A stretch of 15,349 nt of DNA from CAYFMP01 sp964344215. Lineage in GTDB: Bacteria > Pseudomonadota > Alphaproteobacteria > Rhodospirillales > Casp-alpha2. Made by a program: the position numbers and the translations under genes. This document shows, piece after piece, positions 1 to 7,406 of this stretch (position 1 is its first letter; every line of letters begins with the position of its first letter). Under the pieces are notes generated by a model. That model saw only the letters and a program-made list of their open reading frames with translations. It ran no database searches and was not told the origin of the DNA. The DNA lies in the NCBI GenBank assembly GCA_964344215.1, contig CAYFMP010000083.1, positions 1 through 15,349 of the forward strand, given 5' to 3'.

Positions 1-288
1 GTCCGCCGCCATCCGCAGGTATTCGACGGCGCGGTCGAAGTCCCGTTCGACGCCGCGGCCTTCGTCGTAAAGGACACCCAGATTGAACTGGGCGCGGGCG
101 TCGCCACTCTCGGCAAGCGGTTTCCAATGGCCGAGCGCGGCGCCGAAATCGCCTTTCTGGTAGGCTTTCCAACCGGCTTCGAACTCGGCTTCGCCCGCTG
201 ATGCCGCCGGCGCCGACGAGACCGCGAGTAGCGCCGTCAACAACCAGGCGGCGGCGCTGAAAAGCGCCGCGCGATGTCGATGTCTCAT
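1..288 (-). CDS. Sel1-like repeat (TPR-type) secreted protein, 3' end outside window
   Basis: Reading leftwards from ATG at 288, 96 codons are visible before the window edge. An N-terminal signal peptide (basic MRHRHR, then a hydrophobic Ala/Leu stretch, AxA-like cleavage near residue 31) implies export to the periplasm. Residues 35-96 form helical-repeat sequence; the stretch with AQFNLGVLYDEGRGV followed by RAVEYLRMAA is a typical Sel1-like repeat, a TPR relative used as a protein-interaction scaffold. A purine-rich GAAAGAA lies just before the start. The gene begins 46 bases after the mlaC-like gene on the same strand, so the two are probably co-transcribed. Partner and function are unknown; the C-terminus is not visible. 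Confidence 0.8.
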   Translation of the reverse strand, partial: MRHRHRAALFSAAAWLLTALLAVSSAPAASAGEAEFEAGWKAYQKGDFGAALGHWKPLAESGDARAQFNLGVLYDEGRGVERDFDRAVEYLRMAAD

Positions 289-334
289 TTCTTTCGGCCT
301 CCCCATCCTGTTCCGCCCGACGCCCGCGATCGAC

Positions 335-967
335 CTAAGACGCCTGGGCCGAGAACTTGGTCACCTGCATGCGCAGGAGTTCGATCAATCCATCGAGGCC
401 CTTGGCTCGTACCGTCGCCTGGAACTCCGAACGCTGCGTGGTGATCATGCTGACGCCTTCGACGATGACATCGAGGATCAGGTGTTTGCCGTTCTTGCCA
501 CGGACCCGCCACCCGGCCTTCAACGGCGGGCCGCTGGGGCGGGAAATCTCGGTGATCACGACGGCGTCCTGTTTACCCATCGGCGCCGCTTTTACGACCT
601 TGAAGGTCTCGCCGGAATAACCGCCGAGCCGCCGCGAATAGGTCAACAACACGAATCTCTCGAACAGTTCCTGGTATTCTTCGCGTTGCTCGGGTGTCGC
701 CGAACGCCACGACTTGCCGAGAACGAACCGGCCGATCAGCTTGAAATCGAAGCTCTTGGCGAGAATGTCGCGCACCTTGGCCTCGCGCTCGGCGAGATCG
801 ACGTCGCTGGCCCGCAACACAGCCAGCGCCTCGCCCGACAGGCTGTCGACGAAGGCCGCCGCCTTCTCCGGCGAAGTCTTCTCGACCGCCGCCGCGGCCG
901 ATCCGCTCAGCAGCGGAAAAGCGACGGCGACGATGACGAACAGACGCGCCAAACAAGCTGATTTCAT
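335..967 (-). CDS. mlaC: MlaC/Ttg2D-family phospholipid-binding ABC transporter periplasmic protein
   Basis: This 210-residue protein matches the usual length of MlaC, the periplasmic carrier that moves phospholipids between the outer-membrane MlaA side and the inner-membrane MlaFEDB complex. It has a signal peptide (residues 1-27, cleavage after an Ala run), then the family's helical N-terminal part and the recognisable segments TYSRRLGGYSGETF and VIVEGVSMITTQRSEF. The start at 967 is chosen because GGAGG sits eight bases upstream and the signal peptide begins there; the reading frame extends 30 codons further upstream, but that extension is basic/aromatic and spoils the signal peptide. No other mla gene lies in the window; a Sel1-repeat gene follows. 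The family assignment is from recognised motifs, so the exact transport partner is inferred. Confidence 0.88.
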   Translation of the reverse strand: MKSACLARLFVIVAVAFPLLSGSAAAAVEKTSPEKAAAFVDSLSGEALAVLRASDVDLAEREAKVRDILAKSFDFKLIGRFVLGKSWRSATPEQREEYQELFERFVLLTYSRRLGGYSGETFKVVKAAPMGKQDAVVITEISRPSGPPLKAGWRVRGKNGKHLILDVIVEGVSMITTQRSEFQATVRAKGLDGLIELLRMQVTKFSAQAS

Positions 968-1003
968 GGCTTCATCCTCCCGCGCCGTCCACTCGGCCAC
1001 GAA

Positions 1004-1032
1004 ACCATATGGCCAATGGTATGAAAGTTCAA
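1004..1032 (-). promoter_or_regulatory. Candidate sigma-70 promoter for the mlaC-like gene
   Basis: On the minus strand TTGAAC (1032-1027) and TATGGT (1009-1004) are separated by 17 bases, 37 bases upstream of the chosen start at 967. The -35 matches well; the -10 is fair. The -10 overlaps a CCATATGG palindrome at 1005-1012. Only consensus similarity supports it. Confidence 0.4.
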
Positions 1033-1090
1033 TGCGACGGCTCTCGGCGGCGCCCACATGGGGGAACGTCGGCGAACGTATCAGCCTTTC

Positions 1091-1134
1091 CGGTTAACCG
1101 AACGGCGGCCGATCCCGTTAACCAATACTGTATT
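1091..1134. promoter_or_regulatory. Cluster of short palindromes upstream of the cytochrome locus (possible operator)
   Basis: A perfect palindrome CGGTTAACCG lies at 1091-1100. Its core GTTAACC recurs at 1117-1123, 24 bases later and so on nearly the same helix face. Directly after it is the near-perfect palindrome AATACTGTATT (1124-1134). All sit immediately upstream of the candidate plus-strand promoter at 1140-1169, the position expected for an activator or repressor site. None matches a regulator consensus I can name with confidence. Confidence 0.35.
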
Positions 1135-1139
1135 CAAGG

Positions 1140-1169
1140 TTGTTTCGTTAGGCGTCCTTTGAGTACAAT
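1140..1169 (+). promoter_or_regulatory. Candidate sigma-70 promoter for the multiheme cytochrome locus
   Basis: TTGTTT (1140-1145) and TACAAT (1164-1169) are 18 bases apart in an AT-richer stretch of otherwise GC-rich DNA. Transcription would begin near 1176, giving a leader of about 95 bases before the GTG start at 1271. This is the best promoter-like sequence ahead of the seven-gene redox locus. Support is consensus similarity and position only. Confidence 0.5.
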
Positions 1170-1270
1170 CCGCACAATAAATGAGTCGGTCGATGTGGAG
1201 AAACCGGCCGGCCGCAAGCGGGAAGTATAGAACGCAGTTGTCGAAACAGACCTAGACCCGGGGTGAGAAA

Positions 1271-3202
1271 GTGACTTTCCAGACCGATGAAGGGCGCGGC
1301 GCTCGCTCGCGCTCCGCTTTAATAGCGTACATCCTGCCGATTTTCCTCGTTTGCCTGGCCGCCGCGCCCATGCGCCCGGCCGCCGCCGACCAATCGCCGG
1401 GCGCAACCGCCGCGGTCGAGATGGCGGCGACGACGCCGGCCAAGAGCGACGACGACCTTCTTCTCGACGACAGCAAGGAAGAAGAGCCGGCCAAGACCGA
1501 ACAGCCGAAGCAAGAGAAGAAAGACGAAGACGTCGGATCGGCGGCCGAGAAGGAACACGAGGCGCTGTTCGCCGAGAGCCGTTTCCCGTCGGCCGGCACC
1601 TGCGGCACCTGCCATCCGAAGCAGTACAGCGAATGGTCGGTCTCGCAACACGCCTATTCTCAGTTGTCGCCGGTTTATTTGTCGCTCAACAACAAGATCA
1701 ACGAGTTGGCCAACGGCTCGAACGGCGACTTCTGCCTGCGCTGCCACAATCAAGTCGGCGCCAACCTGGGCGAGGATTCGTTCAAGTCCAACCTTGAGCG
1801 CCATCCGACCTCGCGCGAAGGCATCACCTGTGTCGTCTGCCACCGCATCAGCAAGGACTACAACAAGGCCAGCGGACGGCTGGCCCTGGTCGAGGGCGGC
1901 CTGACGGAACCGATCTTCGGACCGACCGGCAATGCGGAGATGGCCCGGGTGCTGGAGAACACTCACGAGTACCGCGTCGTCACCGACCCGGAGAAGCCGG
2001 GCCGCAAGGTCCACAAGAAGATCAACCAGTTCGAAAGCATCTCGAGCCCGATGTTCTGCGGCACCTGCCACGACGTCACTTTGTTCAACGGCTTCCGGCT
2101 GGAGGAGGCGTTCAGCGAGTACCGCACCTCGCCGGCAGCCGCCCGCGGCGTTACCTGCCAGGACTGCCACATGGGCAAGGTTCAGGGCGTCGAATCGGGT
2201 TACGAGCGCGGTCCGGCCGCCGTCGTCGGCGGCGTCCCGACCAAGGACCGCAAGGTGACCAACCACTTCTTCGCCGGCCCCGATTATTCCGTCCTGCCGC
2301 CCGGCATCTTTCCGCACAACGCCGAAGCCCAGCAGATGGCGACGCTGGAGGAATGGCTGCAGTTCGACGTCGCCGCCGGCTGGGGCACCGACAAGTTCGA
2401 GGACACGGTCACCGAGCAGACCAAGTTCCCCGAGCGTTGGGAATCGATCGACGACCGCTACGACGCCCGCGAAATCATCGATTATCAGCTCGAACGGCTG
2501 AAATGGGCGACCGAACAGCGCCTCGAGGTTCTTAGGAACGGCTATATCATGGGCGACATCGTCACCGAAAAGGCCGACAGCAGTGGCATCGCCTTCAAGG
2601 TCCAGGTCAAGAACGGCACCGACGGCCATAACGTGCCGACCGGCTTCTCCGGCGAGCGCCTGGTCTGGCTCGATGTCACCGTCACCGACGCCACCGGCAA
2701 GGTGGTGTTCCGCTCCGGCGACCGCGACCCCAATGGCGATCTGCGCGACGGCCACTCTTCCTATGTCCACGCCGGCAAGATCGACCTCGATCCCTACCTG
2801 TTCAGCCTGCAATCCTACTTCGTCACCCAGAACGGCCGCGGCGGCGAGATCGAGCACGTTATCCCGATCCCCTATCCGGTCATCTCGTTGCCGCGCGTGC
2901 TGCCGTCGCCGGTGTCGCTGGTGTTTACCGGCGAGCCGCCGACCGAACGCAACCACAAGCGCGGCATCGAGCCGTTGGGCGAGCGCTGGGGCGACTACGA
3001 AGTCAAGGCCGATCAGATGACCGGCAAGGGGCCGTACAAGGCCAACATCAAGCTGATATCGCAGCCGGCCCCGGTCAACCTGTTGATCGCCATGCAGAGC
3101 GTCGGCTTCGACTACGGCATCACGCCGAAACAGGCCGGCGATGCCTTGGTGGCCGGCGCCCAAGTGCTTTGGGAGCGTAACCTTAATTTCGATATTCAAT
3201 AA
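1271..3202 (+). CDS. Periplasmic pentaheme c-type cytochrome (cytochrome c554-like domain, large C-terminal domain)
   Basis: The 643-residue protein begins at GTG, preceded by GGGGTGAG. A signal peptide (hydrophobic residues 17-32, PAAA-D cleavage after residue 39) exports it. Residues about 55-98 form a charged Lys/Glu/Asp linker, absent from ordinary cytochromes. Five CxxCH heme sites follow: 111-115 (CGTCH), 155-159 (CLRCH), 187-191 (CVVCH), 263-267 (CGTCH) and 296-300 (CQDCH). The first heme segment, with a downstream W and SxHA, resembles the cytochrome c554 (PF13435-type) family. Residues about 420-643 contain no Cys and look beta-rich, with NVPTGF near 460; I cannot name this domain. 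There is no CxxCK or other known catalytic heme motif, so electron transfer is the safe call. It is not a lipoprotein: V rather than G/A/S precedes C28. It is followed by the barrel gene, suggesting delivery of electrons to or from the outer membrane. Confidence 0.88.
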   Translation: MTFQTDEGRGARSRSALIAYILPIFLVCLAAAPMRPAAADQSPGATAAVEMAATTPAKSDDDLLLDDSKEEEPAKTEQPKQEKKDEDVGSAAEKEHEALFAESRFPSAGTCGTCHPKQYSEWSVSQHAYSQLSPVYLSLNNKINELANGSNGDFCLRCHNQVGANLGEDSFKSNLERHPTSREGITCVVCHRISKDYNKASGRLALVEGGLTEPIFGPTGNAEMARVLENTHEYRVVTDPEKPGRKVHKKINQFESISSPMFCGTCHDVTLFNGFRLEEAFSEYRTSPAAARGVTCQDCHMGKVQGVESGYERGPAAVVGGVPTKDRKVTNHFFAGPDYSVLPPGIFPHNAEAQQMATLEEWLQFDVAAGWGTDKFEDTVTEQTKFPERWESIDDRYDAREIIDYQLERLKWATEQRLEVLRNGYIMGDIVTEKADSSGIAFKVQVKNGTDGHNVPTGFSGERLVWLDVTVTDATGKVVFRSGDRDPNGDLRDGHSSYVHAGKIDLDPYLFSLQSYFVTQNGRGGEIEHVIPIPYPVISLPRVLPSPVSLVFTGEPPTERNHKRGIEPLGERWGDYEVKADQMTGKGPYKANIKLISQPAPVNLLIAMQSVGFDYGITPKQAGDALVAGAQVLWERNLNFDIQ

Positions 3203-3209
3203 CGGCGAA

Positions 3210-3236
3210 GGCCGGGCGGGCACCACCCGTCCGGCC
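3210..3236 (+). other. Strong intercistronic hairpin without T-tract
   Basis: Arms 3210-3220 and 3226-3236 pair over 11 positions (ten Watson-Crick, one G-T) around a five-base CACCA loop, starting eight bases after the pentaheme gene's stop. There is no T-run after it, so it is a poor intrinsic terminator. It could stabilise the 3' end of the cytochrome message, mark a processing site, or attenuate reading into the barrel gene. Confidence 0.6.
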
Positions 3237-3347
3237 AAGCCAACAATACGAGGAACACCAGAGAACGGGAAGACATAACTAGAAACGGAAACGGCGAACC
3301 AACAAGCCCGACCGTCACGTTATTCCAAACCCGGGGAGAGTCTGTGA

Positions 3348-4835
3348 ATGAACGCATTCCATCGATTTGTCGGTGGTCTCAACGACCGCGTCGCGTCCGT
3401 GGCCTTGGCGGCCGTAGTCGGCTTGACGATGTCGAGCCCGACCCTCGCCGCCGAAGGCGAGAAGCCGTGGTACGACTCGTTCTGGCCGCTCGGAGACAGG
3501 GTCGAGGTCCATACGCTTAGCGAAGAGTACATCCCCTTCAAGACGACCGGAGAGATTCCGTTCCGTCCCGGGCTGTTGCTCGAACTGGGCGATCCGTTCC
3601 TCGACACGGGCAAACTCGATTCAGGTTTCGAGGTTCCGATCATCGGCGCCGTCTGGCAGCCGAGGCTGTGGTCCTATTTCGTCAACCGAACGGCGTTGCA
3701 GTCCTTCGACGACGCGACCGCCGGGCGCAAACGCGACACCGAAATCTCCAACCGCATGGACCTCTACGCCAACCTACAGCTGACCGGCACCGAAAAGATC
3801 CTGCTCGGTCTGCGCCCGTTCGACAACAACCAACCCGGCCGCTTTACCCGCTATACCTTCAGCGGCGCCGACGACGACTTCAAGAACGAGCTCAACCTCG
3901 ACGTCGAGACGCTGTTCTTCGAGGGCGATATCGGCAGCCTGTTCCCGAAACTCGATCCGGGCGGGTTCAAGCCGATCGACTACGGCTTCACGGTCGGCCG
4001 CCAACCGATCACCTTCCAGGAAGGCATCATCATCAACGACACCGTCGATGCGGTCGGTTTTGTCCGCAACAACCTCGTCTTCCCGGGTACTTCGAACCTG
4101 CGCATCTCCGGCATGTGGGCCTGGGACCGGCTCGACCGCAACGACCGCTCGCGGAGTTCCGACGCCAACATGTTCGCCTTGTTCGGCTTCGCCGACGCCG
4201 ACGTCAGCACCATCAACGTCGACATGATCTACGTCGACGACAACGCCAACGACGGCAACGGTGACGCCTTCTACCTGGGCCTGTCGTCGATCCAGCGGAT
4301 ACGGGCATGGGGCGGCATCAGCACGGCGTTCCGCCTCAACAATTCGTTCGCGCTGGACGACGAGATCGCCGGCAACGTCGTCGGCGACGGCAGCCTGCTG
4401 ACGGCCGAGTTTTCATCGTTGGTTCACGGTTCCGACGACTTCGTCTACTTCAACCCGTTCATCAGCTTCGGCAACTTCACGCAGGCCGGACGCGAGGCTA
4501 TCATCGGCGGGCCGCTGGCCAACACCGGCATTCTGTTCGCATCGCCGAACCTCAGCACCTACGGCGCCGAGATCAATCCGTTCACCGACGACGTCCTCGG
4601 CTTCGCGGCGGGCTATCAGGCGTTCTGGGACAACCATCGGCGCAACCTGATCCTCGAGATCGCCGCCAAGCACGACTACGACGGCAGTTCGTTCGACTCC
4701 TACGGTGTTGGGTTCCAGTTGCAGCAGGCCGTCGGCCAGCACGTCCAACTTCAGTTGGAGGGATTCTACGCGGTCAACACGGACAACCGCGACGACAACG
4801 CCGGCGCCCGGTTCGAGATTCTGGTCGTCTATTAG
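3348..4835 (+). CDS. Outer-membrane beta-barrel protein (porin-like), unassigned family
   Basis: The 495-residue protein starts at ATG with GGGGAG about nine bases upstream. A signal peptide covers residues 1-35 (cleavage near PTLA-A). The rest alternates polar and hydrophobic residues in short strands with acidic, Gly/Asn-rich turns, has many aromatic residues, no Cys, and ends in a Tyr after a hydrophobic strand (FEILVVY). These are the marks of an outer-membrane beta barrel with a C-terminal assembly signal. It is shorter than MtrB/PioB (usually over 650 residues) and lacks their N-terminal CxxC, so it is not that family by eye; it could belong to an alginate-export-like or other porin family. 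It lies 145 bases after the pentaheme cytochrome gene. The context suggests either a sleeve for a heme protein or a channel for substrate or product; the sequence does not decide. Confidence 0.8.
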   Translation: MNAFHRFVGGLNDRVASVALAAVVGLTMSSPTLAAEGEKPWYDSFWPLGDRVEVHTLSEEYIPFKTTGEIPFRPGLLLELGDPFLDTGKLDSGFEVPIIGAVWQPRLWSYFVNRTALQSFDDATAGRKRDTEISNRMDLYANLQLTGTEKILLGLRPFDNNQPGRFTRYTFSGADDDFKNELNLDVETLFFEGDIGSLFPKLDPGGFKPIDYGFTVGRQPITFQEGIIINDTVDAVGFVRNNLVFPGTSNLRISGMWAWDRLDRNDRSRSSDANMFALFGFADADVSTINVDMIYVDDNANDGNGDAFYLGLSSIQRIRAWGGISTAFRLNNSFALDDEIAGNVVGDGSLLTAEFSSLVHGSDDFVYFNPFISFGNFTQAGREAIIGGPLANTGILFASPNLSTYGAEINPFTDDVLGFAAGYQAFWDNHRRNLILEIAAKHDYDGSSFDSYGVGFQLQQAVGQHVQLQLEGFYAVNTDNRDDNAGARFEILVVY

Positions 4836-4915
4836 GGAGCGCCTGACATGTTGGGCGTTTCCCCCGAACAACCAGCGCCGACTCCGCTTCCGGGAACCGA
4901 GGAAGGAACGCCTTC

Positions 4916-6199
4916 ATGAACGCCGAAATCGCCCAGGGGGCGGTTCAGATCGCCGGCGTCTTCATCGTCGCGGCGGTGACGCTGCAGGTTCTGGTCATGC
5001 TGGTTTCCTCGCTCAGGCGTCGGGAGATCGAGAACGAGCAGCAGCGCCTGTCCTTGGAAGCCCTGCGCCTGAACGTCGACACCGCTCTCGCCGCCTACAA
5101 TTTCGAAAAGGACAAGGTCGAGCACGCCTGGAACGGATACCGCAAGTTCGAGATCATGCGAAAAGTCTCCGAAGTTGAGGGCGTACATTCGTTCTATCTG
5201 ACGCCGCACGACGGCAAACCGTTGCCGCCTTTCCTGCCGGGACAGTACCTGACTTTCGAACTGAAGATTCCGGGTGAACAAAAGCCGGTGATCCGGTGTT
5301 ATTCGTTGTCCGACAGCCCCAACCACCCAGATTACTACCGGGTTTCCATCAAGAAGATCCCGCCGCCGAGGGACGACCCGAACGGCCGGCCAGGCCTGTC
5401 GTCGACCTATTTCAACGAAGTTCTCGGCGAAGGCGATATCCTCGACGTCAAGGCGCCTTCCGGGCATTTCTATTTGAAACAGCGCGAGTTGCCGACGGTC
5501 CTGATCGGCGGCGGCATCGGCATCACCCCGGTCATGAGCATGCTCAACACGCTCTGCGAATACCAGCACAAGGGAGAAATCTGGTTCTTCCTGGGCGTAC
5601 GCAACAGCGCCGAGCACGTCATGAAAGAGCACCTGGAGGCGCTCAAGCGCGAACACGAGAACCTCAACCTCCAGATCTGTTACAGCGACCCGCTCGAAGA
5701 CGACCAGGAGGGAGTCGACTACCAGCACAAGGGTTACGTCGGCATCGATCTGTTCAAGGAACAGCTGCCGTCGAACAATTACGATTTCTATATCTGTGGC
5801 CCACCGCCGATGATGGAATCGGTGACCGCTGGCCTTTACGACTGGGGCGTACCCGAGGACCGCGTCAACTTCGAGGCGTTCGGCAAGGCCACGGTCAAGA
5901 AAGCGGCCAAGGCCAAACCGGCCGACGAGACGCCGGCGGCGGCCGATATCGCCGTCACCTTCGAGCGCTCCGGCAAGACGCTGAAATGGGATTCGAAGGC
6001 CGAGTCGCTTCTCGATTTCGCCGAGGAGAACGGCGTTTCGATCGATTTTGCGTGCCGCTCGGGGAACTGCGGAACCTGCGTAACCGCGATCAAGAACGGC
6101 GCCACCGATTGCGTCGTGCAGCCTGGATTCACTGCCGAGGACGGCACCTGCTTGACCTGTATCTCGGTTCCGACGAAGGACCTGACGCTGGATGCTTAA
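4916..6199 (+). CDS. Membrane-anchored FAD/NAD(P)H oxidoreductase with C-terminal [2Fe-2S] ferredoxin domain
   Basis: The 427-residue protein would take hydride from NAD(P)H to FAD and pass single electrons to its [2Fe-2S] cluster. One membrane helix (residues about 11-31) is followed by RRR, placing the catalytic part in the cytoplasm; residues 35-75 look like a coiled-coil linker. The flavin site is RCYS (127-130), the nucleotide site GGGIGITP (198-205) and the family CGPPPM motif (294-299). After a Lys/Ala/Pro linker (about 324-343) the plant-type ferredoxin domain has C380, C385 and C388 (CRSGNCGTC) and most likely C415 as fourth ligand. Domain order resembles Hcr, PaaE and class IA-type oxygenase reductases, not NqrF, whose ferredoxin is N-terminal. 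The N-terminal anchor is unusual. GAGGAAGG lies upstream of the ATG. Its place among heme genes suggests it feeds, or is fed by, the cytochrome chain; no oxygenase gene is nearby. Confidence 0.9.
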   Translation: MNAEIAQGAVQIAGVFIVAAVTLQVLVMLVSSLRRREIENEQQRLSLEALRLNVDTALAAYNFEKDKVEHAWNGYRKFEIMRKVSEVEGVHSFYLTPHDGKPLPPFLPGQYLTFELKIPGEQKPVIRCYSLSDSPNHPDYYRVSIKKIPPPRDDPNGRPGLSSTYFNEVLGEGDILDVKAPSGHFYLKQRELPTVLIGGGIGITPVMSMLNTLCEYQHKGEIWFFLGVRNSAEHVMKEHLEALKREHENLNLQICYSDPLEDDQEGVDYQHKGYVGIDLFKEQLPSNNYDFYICGPPPMMESVTAGLYDWGVPEDRVNFEAFGKATVKKAAKAKPADETPAAADIAVTFERSGKTLKWDSKAESLLDFAEENGVSIDFACRSGNCGTCVTAIKNGATDCVVQPGFTAEDGTCLTCISVPTKDLTLDA

Positions 6200-6202
6200 G
6201 CG

Positions 6203-6224
6203 CCGGCCGTTCGGGACCGGCCGG
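6203..6224 (+). other. GC hairpin just after the reductase stop codon, no T-tract
   Basis: CCGGCCG (6203-6209) pairs with CGGCCGG (6218-6224) over seven G-C pairs with an eight-base loop, four bases after the stop. There is no following T-run, so termination is doubtful. Its position matches the hairpin after the pentaheme gene, suggesting message processing or stabilisation. Confidence 0.45.
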
Positions 6225-6272
6225 ACCCGGGGTTCCGCAAGGGGCCTGCTGGAATTGGATTTTGACAACGAC

Positions 6273-6305
6273 GCCCGGTCCCCGGAGGGGACGAAGTTGC
6301 CGGGC
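6273..6305 (+). promoter_or_regulatory. Nested stem-loop in the leader of the tetraheme cytochrome gene
   Basis: GCCCGG (6273-6278) pairs with CCGGGC (6300-6305). Inside it TCCCC (6279-6283) pairs with GGGGA (6287-6291) around a three-base loop, leaving 6292-6299 bulged on one side. The structure ends 11 bases before the AGGGAG ribosome site at 6316-6321 and could influence translation of the next gene. It matches no riboswitch I recognise. Confidence 0.4.
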
Positions 6306-6331
6306 CTCGGACAACAGGGAGCATGAATAAG

Positions 6332-7369
6332 ATGAAATTTCCCAAGACCTTCCTTCGGCCTGGCCGCCTTCTGGCATTCGCCGCCGTCGCCACGAGCGTG
6401 TTCCTGCTCGGCGCACCGGCGACGGTTTCGGCCCAGGAACTGAAACTCGACCCACAGAAGGTGAATGGGCCCGACGCCTGCGGCGAATGCCACAAGTCGA
6501 CCGTCACCGCCTGGAAGGCGAGCAAGCACTCGACGACCTTCAAGAACCTGCCGCGCAGCAAGGACGCGAAGAAGATCGCCAAGGCGATGGGGTTGAGGCG
6601 GATCAAGGCCGAGAGCGATTGCCTGTCGTGCCACTTCACCTCCGGCGTCGCCAAGGGCAAGGTCAAGCCGATCGCCGGTATCACCTGCGAATCGTGCCAC
6701 GGCGCCGGCGCCGATTGGATCAAGATGCACAGCGATTACGGCGGCAAGGGCGCCAAGAAGGAAACCGAAACGCCGGAGCATAAGAAGGAGCGTTACTCCA
6801 AATCGGAAGCGGCCGGCATGATCCGGCCGTCGAGGCTCTATCAGGTCGCTAACAACTGCTTCGGCTGCCACACCGTGCCCAACGAGAAATTGGTCAACGT
6901 CGGCGGACACGCCGCCGGCAGCGCCTTCGACCTGGTCGCCTGGAGCCAGGGCGAGGTCCGTCACAACGTCTGGTACTCGAAGCCCAACGACGAAGCGTCG
7001 GCGGCCCGCAAGCGGATGATGTACATTGTCGGCAAGTCGCTCGATCTCGAGCACGCCCTTCGCGGCGTCGCCAAGGCCACCGAGAAGGCCAAGTACGCGA
7101 TCTCCATGGCGAAGCGCGCCAAGAACGCGAGGCTCGCTCTCGAGAAGGTGGCGGAAAGCGTCAAGGCTCCCGAACTGGCGGCGATGATCGCCGCCGCCAA
7201 GGCCGCCAAGCTGAAGCTCAACAACGCCGCCGAGCTCAATGCCGCAGCCGACAAGGTCGGGGAATCCGCCCGCAAGTTCGCGGCCGGCTACGACGGCGGC
7301 GATTTCGGATCGATCGACTCGCTGATTCCCGGCGCCGACAAGTACAAGGGCAAGGTGGCGGCACCTTAA
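6332..7369 (+). CDS. Tetraheme cytochrome c554-like periplasmic protein
   Basis: This is a secreted tetraheme electron carrier. Counted from an upstream in-frame ATG at 6323, heme sites are at residues 53-57 (CGECH), 100-104 (CLSCH), 122-126 (CESCH) and 179-183 (CFGCH); subtract three for the start used here. I prefer 6332 because AGGGAG at 6316-6321 is one base from the first ATG but ten from the second, and the basic signal-peptide start fits. The signal peptide ends at VSA-Q. Four hemes, the WKASKHSTTF segment after heme 1 and the FDLVAWSQGEVRHN segment after heme 4 are typical of the cytochrome c554 family, whose Nitrosomonas member takes electrons from hydroxylamine oxidoreductase. No such oxidoreductase is present here. 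The last 80 residues are an Ala/Lys-rich helical tail. It probably shuttles electrons between the membrane proteins downstream and the pentaheme protein upstream; this is inference. Confidence 0.87.
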   Translation: MKFPKTFLRPGRLLAFAAVATSVFLLGAPATVSAQELKLDPQKVNGPDACGECHKSTVTAWKASKHSTTFKNLPRSKDAKKIAKAMGLRRIKAESDCLSCHFTSGVAKGKVKPIAGITCESCHGAGADWIKMHSDYGGKGAKKETETPEHKKERYSKSEAAGMIRPSRLYQVANNCFGCHTVPNEKLVNVGGHAAGSAFDLVAWSQGEVRHNVWYSKPNDEASAARKRMMYIVGKSLDLEHALRGVAKATEKAKYAISMAKRAKNARLALEKVAESVKAPELAAMIAAAKAAKLKLNNAAELNAAADKVGESARKFAAGYDGGDFGSIDSLIPGADKYKGKVAAP

Positions 7370-7406
7370 GACCAGGCACGGGACGCACCTGTACGGGGAG
7401 AGAGCG

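Noticed and set aside
1160..1173. FNR/DNR-like site TTGAG-N4-ATCCG overlapping the promoter -10
   Set aside because: The second half-site matches ATCAA at only three of five bases and the position over the -10 is unusual for an activator.
1181..1255. Possible 24-residue leader peptide ahead of the pentaheme gene
   Set aside because: There is no ribosome site before its ATG and no regulatory codon run; open frames of this size are expected by chance.
1271..3202. NrfA-type nitrite reductase or hydroxylamine oxidoreductase
   Set aside because: There is no CxxCK catalytic heme and only five CxxCH sites, not the eight of hydroxylamine oxidoreductase.
1319..3238. Long open frame of about 639 codons on the minus strand opposite the pentaheme cytochrome gene
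   Set aside because: GC-rich codon bias leaves antisense frames open. The plus-strand frame has a signal peptide and five CxxCH sites; the antisense product is low-complexity and matches no fold I recognise.
3348..4835. MtrB/PioB-type decaheme-associated barrel
   Set aside because: The protein is too short for that family and has no Cys, so no N-terminal CxxC; only the general beta-barrel call is supported.
6262..6267. Perfect -35 hexamer TTGACA in the gap before the tetraheme gene
   Set aside because: The bases 16-18 downstream are GC-rich (GAGGGG region) with no -10-like sequence, so a standard promoter is not supported.
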